Numbered from the stretch's first letter, positions 25,292-35,861 are shown. The stretch: DNA of 64,000 nt from an uncultured Oxalicibacterium sp. (GCF_913776015.1 NZ_CAJYMD010000041.1:62001-126000), one strand, 5' to 3'. Notes: a model not told the origin generated them from the sequence alone. Numbers and translations are program-made.

Positions 25292-26443
25292 TTACATTTC
25301 GTCGATGAGGAACAACCGCTTATGCTCACGGATCGCGTAGCGATCCGTCATGCCAGCAATGTAATCGGCAATCTGTCGCGCCTGGGAGTGGCGTGTTTTT
25401 TCCGCATCATCGGTAATCGTCACCTGATAATCCGGCGGCAAGAGCATCGGCTCTTCCATGAAGGCATCGAACAGTTCTGTAACGATACGCCGCGCCTTGC
25501 TCGTCATACGATTGACCTGATAGTGCCGGTACAGATTCTCGCGCAGGAAGCGCTTGAGCAAAGATGCCTCGACCTGCATGTGATCAGAAAAGGCGATGAG
25601 TTGCGGCGCATTCCGAACATCACTCAAGGTGACAACGCCCGCGTCGACAATCCGCCGCCGCGAGGTATCGATCAAATCGACGATCAGCGCGTTGATCATG
25701 CGTCGTATGGTTTCATTGATCGCGCGGCGTCCGGTGATACCCGGATAGGCAAGCTCGACTTCATCGCGATGGCGCGCATAGAAATCGATCTCGTCGAGTT
25801 GCGTTGTCGTCAGCAAACCCGAACGCAAGCCATCGTCGATATCGTGATTGTTGTAGGCGATTTCATCGGCGAGGTTGGCAAGCTGGGCCTCCAGCGAAGG
25901 CTGCTGCTTTTCAATGAAACGCAAACCGACATCACCGAGCTTGCGCGCATTCTTGAGCGAGCAATGCTTGAGGATGCCTTCGCGTGTTTCAAACGTGAGG
26001 TTGAGGCCATCGAAAGCGCCGTAACGCTGCTCAAGCGCATCGACGGTTCGCAAGCTTTGTAGGTTGTGCTCGAAGCCGCCGTAATCCTGCATGCAGGCGT
26101 TCAGCGCATCCTGGCCGGCATGTCCGAAAGGGGTATGTCCGAGATCATGAGCGAGCGAAATCGCTTCCACCAAATCTTCGTTGAGATGCAGATTACGCGC
26201 AATCGAACGCGCAATCTGTGCGACCTCGATGCTGTGCGTGAGGCGCGTGCGGAACAGATCACCTTCGTGATTGACGAAGACTTGCGTCTTGTATTCAAGC
26301 CGGCGAAATGCCGCCGAATGAATGATGCGGTCGCGGTCGCGCTGGAATTCGGTACGCGAAGAAGGTGACGGCTCGTCGTAGCGACGACCGGCAGATTGAT
26401 CGGAACGGGCCGCATAGGAGGCGAGATGCGCTTCGATATCCAT
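25292..26443 (-). CDS. dgt: Deoxyguanosinetriphosphate triphosphohydrolase-like protein (HD domain)
   Basis: 383 residues. The HD-domain metal ligands are visible: [30 protein letters not shown] and the distal [36 protein letters not shown] is the conserved N-terminal signature of type 2 dGTPase-like proteins. The family hydrolyses dNTPs to nucleoside and triphosphate; the substrate range here is unknown. ATG 26443 has AAGGAG nine bases upstream. It follows the aroKB stop by 17 bases and likely shares that transcript. Confidence 0.92.
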   Translation of the reverse strand: MDIEAHLASYAARSDQSAGRRYDEPSPSSRTEFQRDRDRIIHSAAFRRLEYKTQVFVNHEGDLFRTRLTHSIEVAQIARSIARNLHLNEDLVEAISLAHDLGHTPFGHAGQDALNACMQDYGGFEHNLQSLRTVDALEQRYGAFDGLNLTFETREGILKHCSLKNARKLGDVGLRFIEKQQPSLEAQLANLADEIAYNNHDIDDGLRSGLLTTTQLDEIDFYARHRDEVELAYPGITGRRAINETIRRMINALIVDLIDTSRRRIVDAGVVTLSDVRNAPQLIAFSDHMQVEASLLKRFLRENLYRHYQVNRMTSKARRIVTELFDAFMEEPMLLPPDYQVTITDDAEKTRHSQARQIADYIAGMTDRYAIREHKRLFLIDEM

Positions 26444-26460
26444 CCGGTCCGCTCCTTGAT

Positions 26461-28131
26461 TCAACTCGTGCAGGCTGCCAGTGTTTGCAACAGGATATCC
26501 TGCGGCACTGGCATGATGACGGTTTTACCAAGAGGTTGCAGCAGGATGAACTTGATCTGCCCGCCTTCGTTTTTCTTGTCCACTTCCATCAACTCAAGCC
26601 AACGTTCGTTGCCAAGGTTCGGCGCAACGGTTGGCAAGCCCGCATCCTTGACGACCGCCGCAATGCGATCCCGTGTCGCCATATCAATGAAGCCTAGGCG
26701 ATGCGACATGTCGGCCGCCATCACCATACCGCAGCCCACGGCTTCGCCATGCAACCAGACACCGTAACCCATGCCGGCTTCGATGGCATGACCGAAGGTG
26801 TGACCAAAATTGAGGATGGCACGCAAGCCGCCTTCACGCTCATCTTGCCGCACCACATCTGCCTTGATTTCGCACGAGCGACGGATCGCGTAAGCCAAGG
26901 CCTCTGGATCACGCGCGCGCAACTTGCCCATGTTTGTTTCGATCCAGTCAAAGAATGGTGCATCGATGATCGCACCATGCTTGATGACTTCAGACAAACC
27001 TGCCGACAGTTCGCGATCAGGCAGCGTGTTGAGCGTGAGCGTATCGGCAATCACGGCTTGCGGCTGATAAAACGCACCGATCATGTTCTTGCCGAGCGGA
27101 TGGTTGATGCCCGTCTTGCCGCCGACTGACGAATCGACCTGCGACAGCAGCGTGGTCGGGATCTGCACAAAAGGCACACCGCGCATGTAAGCGGCAGCAG
27201 CAAAACCCGTCATGTCACCGATGACACCACCACCAAGCGCGATCAGCGTGGTCTTGCGATCGCATTTCTCAGACAGCAGCACATCGAAGACCTTCATCAG
27301 GTTTTCCCAGTTTTTTTCTTCCTCGCCATCGGGCAGCACAACTGTCGTCACCTTCTTGCCGGCAGCCGCCAGCGTGAAGTTCAGTTGTTCCAGATACAGA
27401 GGCGCTACCACGGTATTGGTGACGATTGCCACGCGAGAACCAGGGATCTTCGCGGCAACGATCTCGGGATTGTCGAGCAGGGATTGGCCGATCGTAATCG
27501 GATAGCTGCGGTCCCCAAGATCGACTTGCAGAACCTGGGATTTGGAAGGTGGAGGCATCATGGCATTGCTTGCGGAATCCGCAGTTTTATTTTCAGAAGC
27601 ACCGGCAACGACGGCACCGTGCTCGGGCCCTAGTTGCGACAGAATCGCGTGCATCAGGAATTGTACGTTAGGACGCCCGGTATCGACGATGAAGTGCGCC
27701 ACTTCACGATACAGCGGGTCGCGCTTGCGGGTCAGTTCTTCAAGCGTCTTGCGCGGATCGCCCTTTTGCAGCAAGGGACGATTCTTGTCATGGCTGGTGC
27801 GTTGCAACAGGCTATGCACGCTGGCACGAAGATAAATCACTGTACCGCGCGATTTCAGATAGGCACGGCTTTCAGCGTTCAGTACGGCACCGCCGCCGGT
27901 CGCCAGCACAATGCCATCCTGCGCAGTCAAGTCACGGATGACTTCGGCTTCACGGCGACGAAAACTTTCCTCGCCTTCGATTTCAAAAATCAGCGGAATC
28001 GTCGCACCGGTTCGTGCCTCGATCTCATGATCGGAATCGATGAAGCGCTTGTTGAGCTTCTTGGCAAGCGCCTTGCCAGCTGTCGTTTTGCCGGCCCCCA
28101 TCAGGCCGACCAGAAAAATGTTTCCCGCCAC
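26461..28131 (-). CDS. aroKB: Bifunctional shikimate kinase / 3-dehydroquinate synthase (AroK-AroB fusion)
   Basis: One uninterrupted reading frame of 556 residues joins two shikimate-pathway enzymes normally encoded by adjacent genes. N-terminal AroK: P-loop [29 protein letters not shown] and the GGGAV motif. After a hydrophilic linker of about 25 residues comes AroB: NAD-binding [34 protein letters not shown] and metal ligands in [12 protein letters not shown] and [11 protein letters not shown]. AroB makes 3-dehydroquinate; AroK phosphorylates shikimate later in the same path. The start is GTG 28131 (MAGNIFLVG) with GGAAAG upstream; GTG 28158 is possible. Two Met codons at 27556-27561 could start a free AroB. 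It lies downstream of pilQ, the usual place for aroK-aroB. Confidence 0.9.
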   Translation of the reverse strand: MAGNIFLVGLMGAGKTTAGKALAKKLNKRFIDSDHEIEARTGATIPLIFEIEGEESFRRREAEVIRDLTAQDGIVLATGGGAVLNAESRAYLKSRGTVIYLRASVHSLLQRTSHDKNRPLLQKGDPRKTLEELTRKRDPLYREVAHFIVDTGRPNVQFLMHAILSQLGPEHGAVVAGASENKTADSASNAMMPPPSKSQVLQVDLGDRSYPITIGQSLLDNPEIVAAKIPGSRVAIVTNTVVAPLYLEQLNFTLAAAGKKVTTVVLPDGEEEKNWENLMKVFDVLLSEKCDRKTTLIALGGGVIGDMTGFAAAAYMRGVPFVQIPTTLLSQVDSSVGGKTGINHPLGKNMIGAFYQPQAVIADTLTLNTLPDRELSAGLSEVIKHGAIIDAPFFDWIETNMGKLRARDPEALAYAIRRSCEIKADVVRQDEREGGLRAILNFGHTFGHAIEAGMGYGVWLHGEAVGCGMVMAADMSHRLGFIDMATRDRIAAVVKDAGLPTVAPNLGNERWLELMEVDKKNEGGQIKFILLQPLGKTVIMPVPQDILLQTLAACTS

Positions 28132-28187
28132 TACCGTATTCTTTCCAGCCAGATGCACGCCAACATGGCGTCGCTACACCCCGCATC

Positions 28188-30290
28188 CTACCTGATTGCT
28201 ACCTTGTCGTTCAGGATTTTAGGCGTCAGGAAGATCAGCAATTCTGTCTTGTTGCTGACTTTCCCAGTCGTTTTGAACAAATTCCCGAGTACTGGCACAT
28301 CACCCAGAACCGGCACTTTGGATACCGTATCATTTTCTGTCTGCACGAAAATGCCGCCAATGACAACGGTGCCGCCATTTTCGATCAACACCTGTGTTTT
28401 CGCATGCTTGGTGTCGATCGCAAAACCGGCAGGCGTGGTACGTCCAACACTGTCTTTTGTCACATCCACATCCAGAATGACATTACCATCCGGCGTGATT
28501 TGTGGAGTGACTTCCAACTTTAAGTTTGCCTTGCGGAAAGAAATGCTAGTTGCGCCACTGCTCGTGGCTTGCTGATACGGCAGTTCTTCACCTTGCTCGA
28601 TCAGCGCTTTTAATTGATCAGCCGTAATTACACGCGGACTGGAAATGATTTTGCCCTTTCCATCCGCTTCAAGCGCTGACAATTCCAAACCAATGAATCG
28701 CGTCGCCGCGGCATTGAACAGTGTCAATGCAACCGTACCAGCGGCATTGCCGCTGATGGCAGCGGCTGGCAGACTGACTGAGCTATTACCAACCGTCGGC
28801 AACGTACCGCTTGTATTAGGCGCAGACTGGTTACCACCCAAAGTGTAATTCGTGCTGGTGGATCCGAAAGCCAGCTTGGCGCCCAGATTTCGACTGAATG
28901 TATCGGTTGCTTCGACGATACGCGCTTCAATCATGACCTGGCGGCTTGCAATATCCGTTTTTTGCACGAGTGCGCGAATCTCTTCCAGCTTTGAAGGAAT
29001 ATCGGTCACGAACAATTGATTGGTCCGCGGATCAACCACGGCACTGCCGCGCTTGCTCAAAATGCTGCGATTGGCCCCATCGATACCGAATACCTGTTTG
29101 AAGGATTCCGCTTTCTGATAATTGAGCTGGAAGGTTTCGGTGCGCAGCGGCTCCAACTCAGCAATCTGCGAACGTTGTTCGAGTTCGAGCTTTTCCTTCG
29201 TCAACAATTCGTCACGCGGTGCAATCCACAGTACCGAACCGTTGCGACGCATATCCAGACCTTTGGCTTGCATGACGATATCGAGCGCCTGATCCCATGG
29301 TACGTCTTTAAGACGCAAGGTGAGATTGCCGCTGACCGTATCGCTGGTGATGATGTTGAGCCCGGTGAAATCTGCAATCACTTGCAACACGGCACGCACA
29401 TCCACGTTCTGGAAATTCAGCGAAAGTTTTTCGCCTTTGTAATTCTGTTTGCCGCCACCCAGACGGTTTGGCTCTTCGCGTATCGGCTTGACCTCAATCA
29501 CCAGTTGCGAATCGCTCTGATAGGCACTGTGTTCCCACGCCCCCTTGGGCTCGATCACCATACGTACGTTATCGCCTTGCTGCTGCGTGGTGATGGCGGT
29601 AACGGGCGTACCAAAATCGGCGACATCAAGACGGCGACGCAGGATTTGTGGCAAATCAGCCTTAGCGAAATCCACTTCGATTTTCTTGCCAACCTGGCGT
29701 ACATCGACAGGAATCTGATTACCCGGCAGATCGACAATGACACGCCCCTCGCCATCATTGCCGCGACGGAAATCGATATCACGCAAAGCCGGTCGGGTCG
29801 CGACGATCGGTGCAGCCGGTGGCGTCACCGGCAAACCCGATGCGTTAAGTGGCGTCGCCGGACCACCTGAGCCCTGAATCGTCACGATGACCGCGTTGCC
29901 ATCGACCGCAGTCGCATAGTTGAGCGACTTCATCAGATTGAATACCAGACGCGAACGCTCACCTGCCTGCACCACATTCACATTACGCACATCGCCCAGG
30001 CCAATGTCCTGCAATCCCTTGCCTGTGCCATTTGCAGTATCGGCAAAGTCCAGCGCAATTCGTGCCGGGCTGGTGACAGAAAAACCAATCGGTGGTGTCG
30101 TCACCGGATTCTTGAGACCGATCTTGACGACAACATTCGTGCCCTGCTGCTGCGATGTAATCGACTGAATCTCGTTGGAGGCCGCATATGCGGCGCTGCC
30201 GATCATGGCGCAACACATCACGACCATCGCACGGCGCATGCCGCAAAAAAATGCGTCCATGCGGGAATATTTCTGGTGATGCGCCATCAT
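28188..30290 (-). CDS. pilQ: Type IV pilus secretin PilQ
   Basis: 700 residues. Signal peptide (CAMIGSAAYA end), two AMIN-type domains that bind peptidoglycan (residues about 25-110 and 150-245), an STN/N0 domain (LSLNFQNVDVRAVLQVIADF), an N1 domain and the C-terminal secretin channel (RQVMIEARIVEATDTFSRN; VTPQITPDGNVILDVDV; PVLGDVPVLGNLFKTTGK). It forms the outer-membrane pore for the pilus and, in competent species, DNA. ATG 30290 overlaps the pilP stop (ATGATG). Last of pilMNOPQ. Confidence 0.96.
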   Translation of the reverse strand: MMAHHQKYSRMDAFFCGMRRAMVVMCCAMIGSAAYAASNEIQSITSQQQGTNVVVKIGLKNPVTTPPIGFSVTSPARIALDFADTANGTGKGLQDIGLGDVRNVNVVQAGERSRLVFNLMKSLNYATAVDGNAVIVTIQGSGGPATPLNASGLPVTPPAAPIVATRPALRDIDFRRGNDGEGRVIVDLPGNQIPVDVRQVGKKIEVDFAKADLPQILRRRLDVADFGTPVTAITTQQQGDNVRMVIEPKGAWEHSAYQSDSQLVIEVKPIREEPNRLGGGKQNYKGEKLSLNFQNVDVRAVLQVIADFTGLNIITSDTVSGNLTLRLKDVPWDQALDIVMQAKGLDMRRNGSVLWIAPRDELLTKEKLELEQRSQIAELEPLRTETFQLNYQKAESFKQVFGIDGANRSILSKRGSAVVDPRTNQLFVTDIPSKLEEIRALVQKTDIASRQVMIEARIVEATDTFSRNLGAKLAFGSTSTNYTLGGNQSAPNTSGTLPTVGNSSVSLPAAAISGNAAGTVALTLFNAAATRFIGLELSALEADGKGKIISSPRVITADQLKALIEQGEELPYQQATSSGATSISFRKANLKLEVTPQITPDGNVILDVDVTKDSVGRTTPAGFAIDTKHAKTQVLIENGGTVVIGGIFVQTENDTVSKVPVLGDVPVLGNLFKTTGKVSNKTELLIFLTPKILNDKVAIR

Positions 30291-30811
30291 TTTTGCGTCT
30301 CCTGCAACTCTAGCGTGGCCTCGCGTTCGACCCATTCGCCGGACGCATCCTGAACCGTTTCCTTCAACTGCACTTCGTTTTCGGTGATATTGGTCACACG
30401 CCCCATGTTCTGCCCCAGATAGCTGCCGACCTTGACCTGATAAATCATCTTATCGACCTGGATCAAGGCATAGGTCAATCCTGGCTTGGCCAGCGTACCG
30501 ACCATGCTTAAGGTGTCGAGCGGGTAACTTTCGAGAGGATCGCGACGACGATCAAAATTCGGCTGCACGCCACTACTCTTGCCCGTCTTGGCCAAGGCAA
30601 TGGCCAGCTTGTTCGGGCTGAAGGGTTCTTCTCTGCCCTTGGCGTCATAGGTAAAAGGCGCAAATTTCTTCGGCTCCGACAATGGCTTCACAAAGACACG
30701 GCTTTCTGCCCGGGTCTTGTCCATCCACTGACGCACCTCATCCGTGCCGTTATCACCACATCCCGCCAATAAGAGTATCGGCACCAGGACTGACAACAAT
30801 CGGAAGCTCAT
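30287..30811 (-). CDS. pilP: Type IV pilus assembly lipoprotein PilP
   Basis: 174 residues with a lipobox near the start (LILLAGCG), then the flexible linker and C-terminal beta domain (PLESYPLDTLSMVGTLAK, QVKVGSYLGQNMGRVTNI) characteristic of PilP. It bridges PilNO and the PilQ N0 domain. Start and stop both overlap neighbours by four bases (pilO and pilQ). Confidence 0.95.
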   Translation of the reverse strand: MSFRLLSVLVPILLLAGCGDNGTDEVRQWMDKTRAESRVFVKPLSEPKKFAPFTYDAKGREEPFSPNKLAIALAKTGKSSGVQPNFDRRRDPLESYPLDTLSMVGTLAKPGLTYALIQVDKMIYQVKVGSYLGQNMGRVTNITENEVQLKETVQDASGEWVEREATLELQETQK

Positions 30812-31467
30812 TGACGACCTCCCTTTTTCTTGTCGGCTTCGGCCTTGCGCTGTGCGGCGATTTCTTCATCATCCAGATAGCGGAAAGTCTTGGCCACAGC
30901 ATCCAAGGTCAGGACGTTGTCCTTGCCAGCCACCAGATTGAGTTTGTTCAGCGTGACGATACGCGGCAGATTGGCGATATCACTCGTGAAAGCACCGACA
31001 TCGTGGTAACTGCCCGTGACCTTGATGTTGATCGGCAGTTCGGCATAGTAATCACGCACGACAACCTGACCCGGCTTGAACAACTGAAACTGCAGTCCGC
31101 GTCCGAGACCGGCCTGATTAATATCCGATAACAAGGCATCCATCTCGGCCTTGCTCGGCAGTTGTTTCTCCAGCGTCGAGACGTATTGATTGACCTGTTC
31201 TTTCTGCTTGCGCAGCGCACCCAGATTCACCGCCTGCTGGACCTTCATTTTGTACGCCTCGCGTAACGTGGTTTCTTCTGCCACTGCACGATCGATGCTG
31301 TCCATCTGATCGCTCCAGTACAAAAACCAGCCCACCGCCACAACCGCGAGTGCCGCCCCAACCGCGCACAAGGCACGCGGAATCAACGGCCACTGCCCTG
31401 GATGCAAACCGTTCAGTCCGCGGAATTGCGCGCTGATGTTTTCGCCGATGTTTTTCAAATCTGCCAT
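30808..31467 (-). CDS. pilO: Type IV pilus inner-membrane platform protein PilO
   Basis: 219 residues: short cytoplasmic tail, one helix (LCAVGAALAVVAVGWFLYW), a coiled coil (EETTLREAYKMKVQQAVNLG) and a ferredoxin-like periplasmic domain (ELPINIKVTGSYHDVGAFTS). It heterodimerises with PilN. ATG 31467 was chosen because it gives the normal PilO N-terminus and lies 13 bases after the pilN stop; longer in-frame starts would run into pilN. The C-terminal tail is Lys-rich. Confidence 0.94.
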   Translation of the reverse strand: MADLKNIGENISAQFRGLNGLHPGQWPLIPRALCAVGAALAVVAVGWFLYWSDQMDSIDRAVAEETTLREAYKMKVQQAVNLGALRKQKEQVNQYVSTLEKQLPSKAEMDALLSDINQAGLGRGLQFQLFKPGQVVVRDYYAELPINIKVTGSYHDVGAFTSDIANLPRIVTLNKLNLVAGKDNVLTLDAVAKTFRYLDDEEIAAQRKAEADKKKGGRQ

Positions 31468-31480
31468 GATCAATCTTTCA

Positions 31481-32098
31481 TCAAGGACGCGCAGCCGGCA
31501 CCGGTGCGATTGCCGCACCGGCAGAAGCCGCCTCGATGTCACGCGGACGACGAATATCGACATTGACGATGAAATCGAAAACGCGTTTGGCATCCTTGCC
31601 CTGGCCGATACCAATCGACCGAATTTCGATGAGGTCCGGTTTTTCCAGCCACGCAGAACGATTTCCCAGATTGCGCAGCAACTCCGAGACACGCTCGTTG
31701 GATTGCGCAATGCCATTCAACTTCACGCGCTGCCCCTCCTGCTGGAACGACTTGAGGTACACGCCTTCCGGTACCTGCTGCGCCAACTCGTCGAGCAGAT
31801 AAACGGGCTGATTGCGGTCGCTCTGCAAATCCTCGACCGCTTGCTGGCGCGCCTTCAAGGCTTCGATTTCCTGCTTGAGGTTGGAAACCTCTTTGATCTG
31901 CACATCGAGGCGATCATTTTCAGACTTGATGAACTGATTGCGCTCTTCCTGATTCGATAGCTTGTTGCCGAAATAGCCGCCACCGATCGCCACGATCAAC
32001 ACGCCGGCCAGGGCACTAAACAGCATCAGTGCAACAAATGCCTGCTTGCGCAGGCGCCGCTTTTCTTCGCGGTGTGGCAGCAGATTGATCTTGATCAT
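31481..32098 (-). CDS. pilN: Type IV pilus assembly protein PilN
   Basis: 205 residues. The N-terminus MIKINLLPHREEKRRLRK contains the NLLPHRE motif that docks into the PilM groove. One helix and a periplasmic coiled coil (NDRLDVQIKEVSNLKQEIEA) plus ferredoxin-like domain follow. The ATG overlaps the pilM TGA (ATGA). The C-terminal 15 residues are Ala/Pro-rich. Confidence 0.95.
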   Translation of the reverse strand: MIKINLLPHREEKRRLRKQAFVALMLFSALAGVLIVAIGGGYFGNKLSNQEERNQFIKSENDRLDVQIKEVSNLKQEIEALKARQQAVEDLQSDRNQPVYLLDELAQQVPEGVYLKSFQQEGQRVKLNGIAQSNERVSELLRNLGNRSAWLEKPDLIEIRSIGIGQGKDAKRVFDFIVNVDIRRPRDIEAASAGAAIAPVPAARP

Positions 32099-33171
32099 TG
32101 ATCGAACCTCCGCAGAGCCAGGCCGCAGGCAACCAGATAGGCAGGTGCCTCCGCACGTAACTGCTTTTCACGCACATTGGGACCGAGCTGCATACCGGCA
32201 AACGGGCTGACCACCGATGTCGAAATGCGCGTACGGTTGGCAATCATCTCGACCAATCCCGGAATGTTGGCGCAACCGCCTGCCAGGAAAAGCTGATCAA
32301 TACGACTGTATGGCGTGGAGGTGAAGAAGAACTGAATGGCTCGCGTGATTTCGAGGGCCGCATTTTCGAGAAAGGGCTCAAGAATCTCTGCCTGATAACC
32401 TTCAGGCAGATCGCCCGTGCGTTTCTTGATCTCGGCCTCTTCATAGGAGAAACCGTAGTTGCGCACGATGTCCTGTGTCAGTTGATGGCCGCCGAACGGC
32501 TGTTCGCGTTCGTAGATCAGTTGCCCATCCTGCAGAATGGACATATGCGTGACATTGGTACCGATCTGAAACAGTCCGAGAATCTGACCGTCGGTCTTTT
32601 TCTGCCGCACGACACGATTGATGGCAGCACGCGCTGCATACGACTCGATATCCATCACCGTCGGTTTCAGCCCGGCCGCTTCTGCAACCGCAACACGGTC
32701 TTCGACCTTTTCCTTGCGCGTAGCTGCGAGCATGACTTCCATGTCGTCCGGCGAACTCTCGAGCGGACCGATCACATCGAAATCAAGACGCACTTCATCC
32801 AATGCAAAGGGAATGTACTGACTGGCTTCCGTTTCAACCTGCAACTCCAGCCCTTCTTCCGACAAATGACTTGGCAGGATGATCTTTTTGGTAATGACGG
32901 ATGCTGGCGGCATGCCCATCGCCGCCAGCTTGGCGCGCGTGCCACTTTTCTTCCAGGCGCGGGCGATGGCATCGGAAACCTGATCGATGTTTTCAATATT
33001 GCCATCTACCACTGCGCCACGCGGCAGCGGTTCCGAGGCATAGCATTCGAGACGGAGTTCGTTCCTGCCGGACTCCACGAGTTCAACGAGTTTGATCCCC
33101 GAACTACTGATATCAAGGCCAATCATGGGCGGATTTTTCCGACCAAACAAGGCGCCAAAATCGATGGCCAA
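32095..33171 (-). CDS. pilM: Type IV pilus assembly actin-like ATPase PilM
   Basis: 358 residues with a TTG start supported by GGGAG seven bases upstream and by the family N-terminus (FGALFGRKNPPMIGLDISSS). Actin-like nucleotide-binding elements are visible: GLDISSSGIKLVEL, LGLFQIGTNVTHMSIL and LAGGCANIPGLVEMI. In the second element Gly-Thr replaces the more common Asp-Gly. PilM sits on the cytoplasmic face and binds the PilN tail, coupling the alignment complex to the motor. First gene of pilMNOPQ, divergent from mrcA. Confidence 0.94.
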   Translation of the reverse strand: MAIDFGALFGRKNPPMIGLDISSSGIKLVELVESGRNELRLECYASEPLPRGAVVDGNIENIDQVSDAIARAWKKSGTRAKLAAMGMPPASVITKKIILPSHLSEEGLELQVETEASQYIPFALDEVRLDFDVIGPLESSPDDMEVMLAATRKEKVEDRVAVAEAAGLKPTVMDIESYAARAAINRVVRQKKTDGQILGLFQIGTNVTHMSILQDGQLIYEREQPFGGHQLTQDIVRNYGFSYEEAEIKKRTGDLPEGYQAEILEPFLENAALEITRAIQFFFTSTPYSRIDQLFLAGGCANIPGLVEMIANRTRISTSVVSPFAGMQLGPNVREKQLRAEAPAYLVACGLALRRFDQ

Positions 33172-33488
33172 GCCAATTCTCCCGGGATTTCGTCTGTGGA
33201 TGGAACGTGACGCCTTTTGCCTTGTCGAAACTTCCAAGCTCGATTGCGCGAACAAGACGCAGCAAAAGCGTTTAAAAACTGATAATTAGCGTGCCTTGAT
33301 GAAACATTGCTTCAAATCGTGCCGCATGGCTTGCAAACTGTAAAGCAATTTCCACTCAGCAATTTGCAAATGCGTTGCCAAAAGTCCACTCGACAGAAAC
33401 CAACAGTCACGGCTGACTTTAGGGTGGATTGAGCAAAGGATAGAAGGCAGCCCGCTATAATGTCCAAACACGAATTTTCTTTTCCCGC
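33172..33488. other. Divergent intergenic region pilM / mrcA
   Basis: 317 bases without a gene. It is AT-richer than its flanks, as expected for two promoters. A TATAAT hexamer at 33456-33461 faces mrcA. On the other strand a TAATTAT near 33280-33290 could serve pilM, but with no recognisable -35. No inverted repeat strong enough to call an operator or terminator was seen. Confidence 0.5.
33456..33461 (+). promoter_or_regulatory. Probable -10 hexamer for mrcA
   Basis: Perfect TATAAT 27 bases before the mrcA ATG. The nearest TTGAGC is 21 bp upstream, too far for a standard -35, so only the -10 is claimed. Confidence 0.45.
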
Positions 33489-35840
33489 ATGGCTTCCAAA
33501 CAATCCGCATCAGACGACAAATCCCCGAAAAAAGCGCGCAGTACCTCGTCTACCATTCTGCGATGGACACTTGGTTTCTTCGGATTGCTTGCCGGCCTAG
33601 GCACCATCTGTGCGCTGATTCTGGTCTTCGCTCTGGCGATGGCTTATCCCAATTTGCCTGCACTGGACTCACTGACCGACTATCGCCCCAAGATCCCCTT
33701 GCGCATTTTCTCTGCAGATAACGTCCTGATAGGCGAATTTGGCGAGGAAAGACGTAATTTAGTGCGGATCAATGAGATCCCGGATGTCATGAAGAAAGCC
33801 GTGTTGGCGATTGAAGACGACCGTTTTTTTGAACACGGTGGCGTCGATTACGTCGGCATCATTCGCGCGGCCGTGCACAACCTCAGTGGCGGCGCGCGCC
33901 AGGGCGCATCGACCATCACCCAGCAAGTTGCCCGCAATTTCTTTCTATCCAGCGAACAAACGCTGAAGCGCAAGATTTACGAGGTGCTGCTGGCCTGGAA
34001 GATCGAACGCAATCTGTCCAAAAACCAGATTCTCGAGGTGTACATGAACCAGATCTATCTGGGGCAACGCGCCTATGGTTTTTCGTCTGCGGCACAAATC
34101 TATTTCGGCAAGAAACTGCAAGATATCTCGGTCGCCGAAGCGGCGATGCTGGCTGGCCTACCCAAAGCACCATCTGCCTATAACCCGGTGGTGAATCCCA
34201 AACGCGCCAAGGCGCGCCAGCAATACATCCTGCAACGCATGTACATGCTTGGCTACATCAGTGAAGCACAATACAACCAGGCGCGCGAAGAGGAACTCAA
34301 GGTCAAGACCAGCAGCAGCGAATTCGGCATTCACGCCGAGTACGTGTCCGAAATGGCGCGCCAACTGGTGTACGAGCAATTCAAGGAAGAAACCTATACC
34401 CGCGGCCTAAACGTTTTCACCACGATCACCAAGGCCGATCAGGACGCCGCCTATCTGGCCGTGCGCCGTGGCATCATGGCGTATGAAAAACGCCAAGCGT
34501 ATCGCGGCCCGGAAAGCTATATCGAGATTCCCGACAAGAAGGAAGAAGCAGAAGACACGATCGAAGTCGAGCTCGCCAATCATCCTGACAGCGACGATCT
34601 GGTCGCCGCCGTCGTACTTGAAGCGAATCCCAAACTGATCCGTGCCGTGCTGATCTCTGGCGAGGAAATCAATATTCAGGGCGAAGGCCTGCGCTTCGCA
34701 GCGCAATTGCTCAATGAGAAGGCACCGCCGAATCGCCGCGTGCGTCGTGGCGCCGTCATTCGTGTCATGCAGGAAGGCAAAACCTGGAGCGTGACGCAAA
34801 TGCCGGAAGTGCAATCAGCCTTCGTTGCGGCGGACACCAAGGATGGCGCCATTCGCGCGCTGGTTGGTGGTTTCGATTTCAACCGCAGCAAGTTCAACCA
34901 TGTAACGCAGGCATGGCGTCAGCCAGGTTCGTCGTTCAAGCCGTTCATCTACTCGGCTTCGCTGGAAAAGGGCTTGTCGCCATCGACCATCATCAACGAT
35001 GCACCGATCAGCTTCAGTAGCGGCACCACCGGCGGCCCGCCTTGGGAACCAAAGAACTATGACGGCAAGTACGATGGTCCGATGACGATGCGCAAGGGTC
35101 TGACGAAATCCAAGAACATGATTTCGATCCGCATCCTGCACAAGATCGGCGCCAAATACGGCCAGGAATACATCACGCGCTTCGGTTTCGATCCGGCCAA
35201 GAATCCACCTTATCTAACGCTGGCGCTGGGTGCCGGCAACGTCACACCGTTGCAAATGGCAGGTGCGTACGCAGTATTCGCCAATGGCGGCTACAAGATC
35301 AATCCCTATCTAATCTCACGTATTACCGATGCCGAAGGACGCATGCTGTCACAGGCCAAACCCGATCTGGCCGGCGATGAAAACAACCGCGTTATCGATG
35401 TGCGCAATGCCTTCCTGATGGACAGCATGCTCAAAGATGTCGTCAACCACGGTACGGCCACGCGCGCGCTCTCGCTCAAGCGTACCGATCTGGCCGGCAA
35501 GACCGGTACGACCAACGATTCCTTCGATGCGTGGTTTGCCGGTTACCAACCGAATCTGGTGGGCGTCGCTTGGATCGGTTTCGACCAGCCGCGCAACCTC
35601 GGCAGTCGTGAGACTGGTGGCGGTCTGGCCTTGCCGATCTGGATCGGCTACATGGAAAAAGCGCTGAAAGGTGTGCCAATGGCAGAGCGCGAAATCCCGG
35701 AAGGCATCATTCAGGCGAATGGCGATTACTTCTACGCCGAGAACCCACCCGGCCTGGGTGTGCGTAGTCTGGATGTGCCGGGCGCACCTGGCTCCGGCAC
35801 TGCACCGACTCGTGATGAAGTGAAAAACGAACTGTTTTAA
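33489..35840 (+). CDS. mrcA: Class A penicillin-binding protein 1A
   Basis: 783 residues, the usual PBP1A length. A short cytoplasmic tail and one helix (FFGLLAGLGTICALILVFAL) precede the GT51 glycosyltransferase domain, with catalytic Glu in AIEDDRFFEHGG (about residue 109), GASTITQQVARNFFL and the MNQIYLGQRAYGF motif. The transpeptidase has SSFK (about 480), SKN and KTGTT (about 670). It polymerises and cross-links peptidoglycan. Divergent to pilMNOPQ, the classic proteobacterial pairing. It ends at an intrinsic terminator. Confidence 0.97.
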   Translation: MASKQSASDDKSPKKARSTSSTILRWTLGFFGLLAGLGTICALILVFALAMAYPNLPALDSLTDYRPKIPLRIFSADNVLIGEFGEERRNLVRINEIPDVMKKAVLAIEDDRFFEHGGVDYVGIIRAAVHNLSGGARQGASTITQQVARNFFLSSEQTLKRKIYEVLLAWKIERNLSKNQILEVYMNQIYLGQRAYGFSSAAQIYFGKKLQDISVAEAAMLAGLPKAPSAYNPVVNPKRAKARQQYILQRMYMLGYISEAQYNQAREEELKVKTSSSEFGIHAEYVSEMARQLVYEQFKEETYTRGLNVFTTITKADQDAAYLAVRRGIMAYEKRQAYRGPESYIEIPDKKEEAEDTIEVELANHPDSDDLVAAVVLEANPKLIRAVLISGEEINIQGEGLRFAAQLLNEKAPPNRRVRRGAVIRVMQEGKTWSVTQMPEVQSAFVAADTKDGAIRALVGGFDFNRSKFNHVTQAWRQPGSSFKPFIYSASLEKGLSPSTIINDAPISFSSGTTGGPPWEPKNYDGKYDGPMTMRKGLTKSKNMISIRILHKIGAKYGQEYITRFGFDPAKNPPYLTLALGAGNVTPLQMAGAYAVFANGGYKINPYLISRITDAEGRMLSQAKPDLAGDENNRVIDVRNAFLMDSMLKDVVNHGTATRALSLKRTDLAGKTGTTNDSFDAWFAGYQPNLVGVAWIGFDQPRNLGSRETGGGLALPIWIGYMEKALKGVPMAEREIPEGIIQANGDYFYAENPPGLGVRSLDVPGAPGSGTAPTRDEVKNELF

Positions 35841-35861
35841 GTGAGTACCTGCATTAACAAC

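Noticed and set aside
30808-31716. Longer PilO starting inside pilN
   Set aside because: The extension is an out-of-frame reading of pilN; ATG 31467 gives the family N-terminus.
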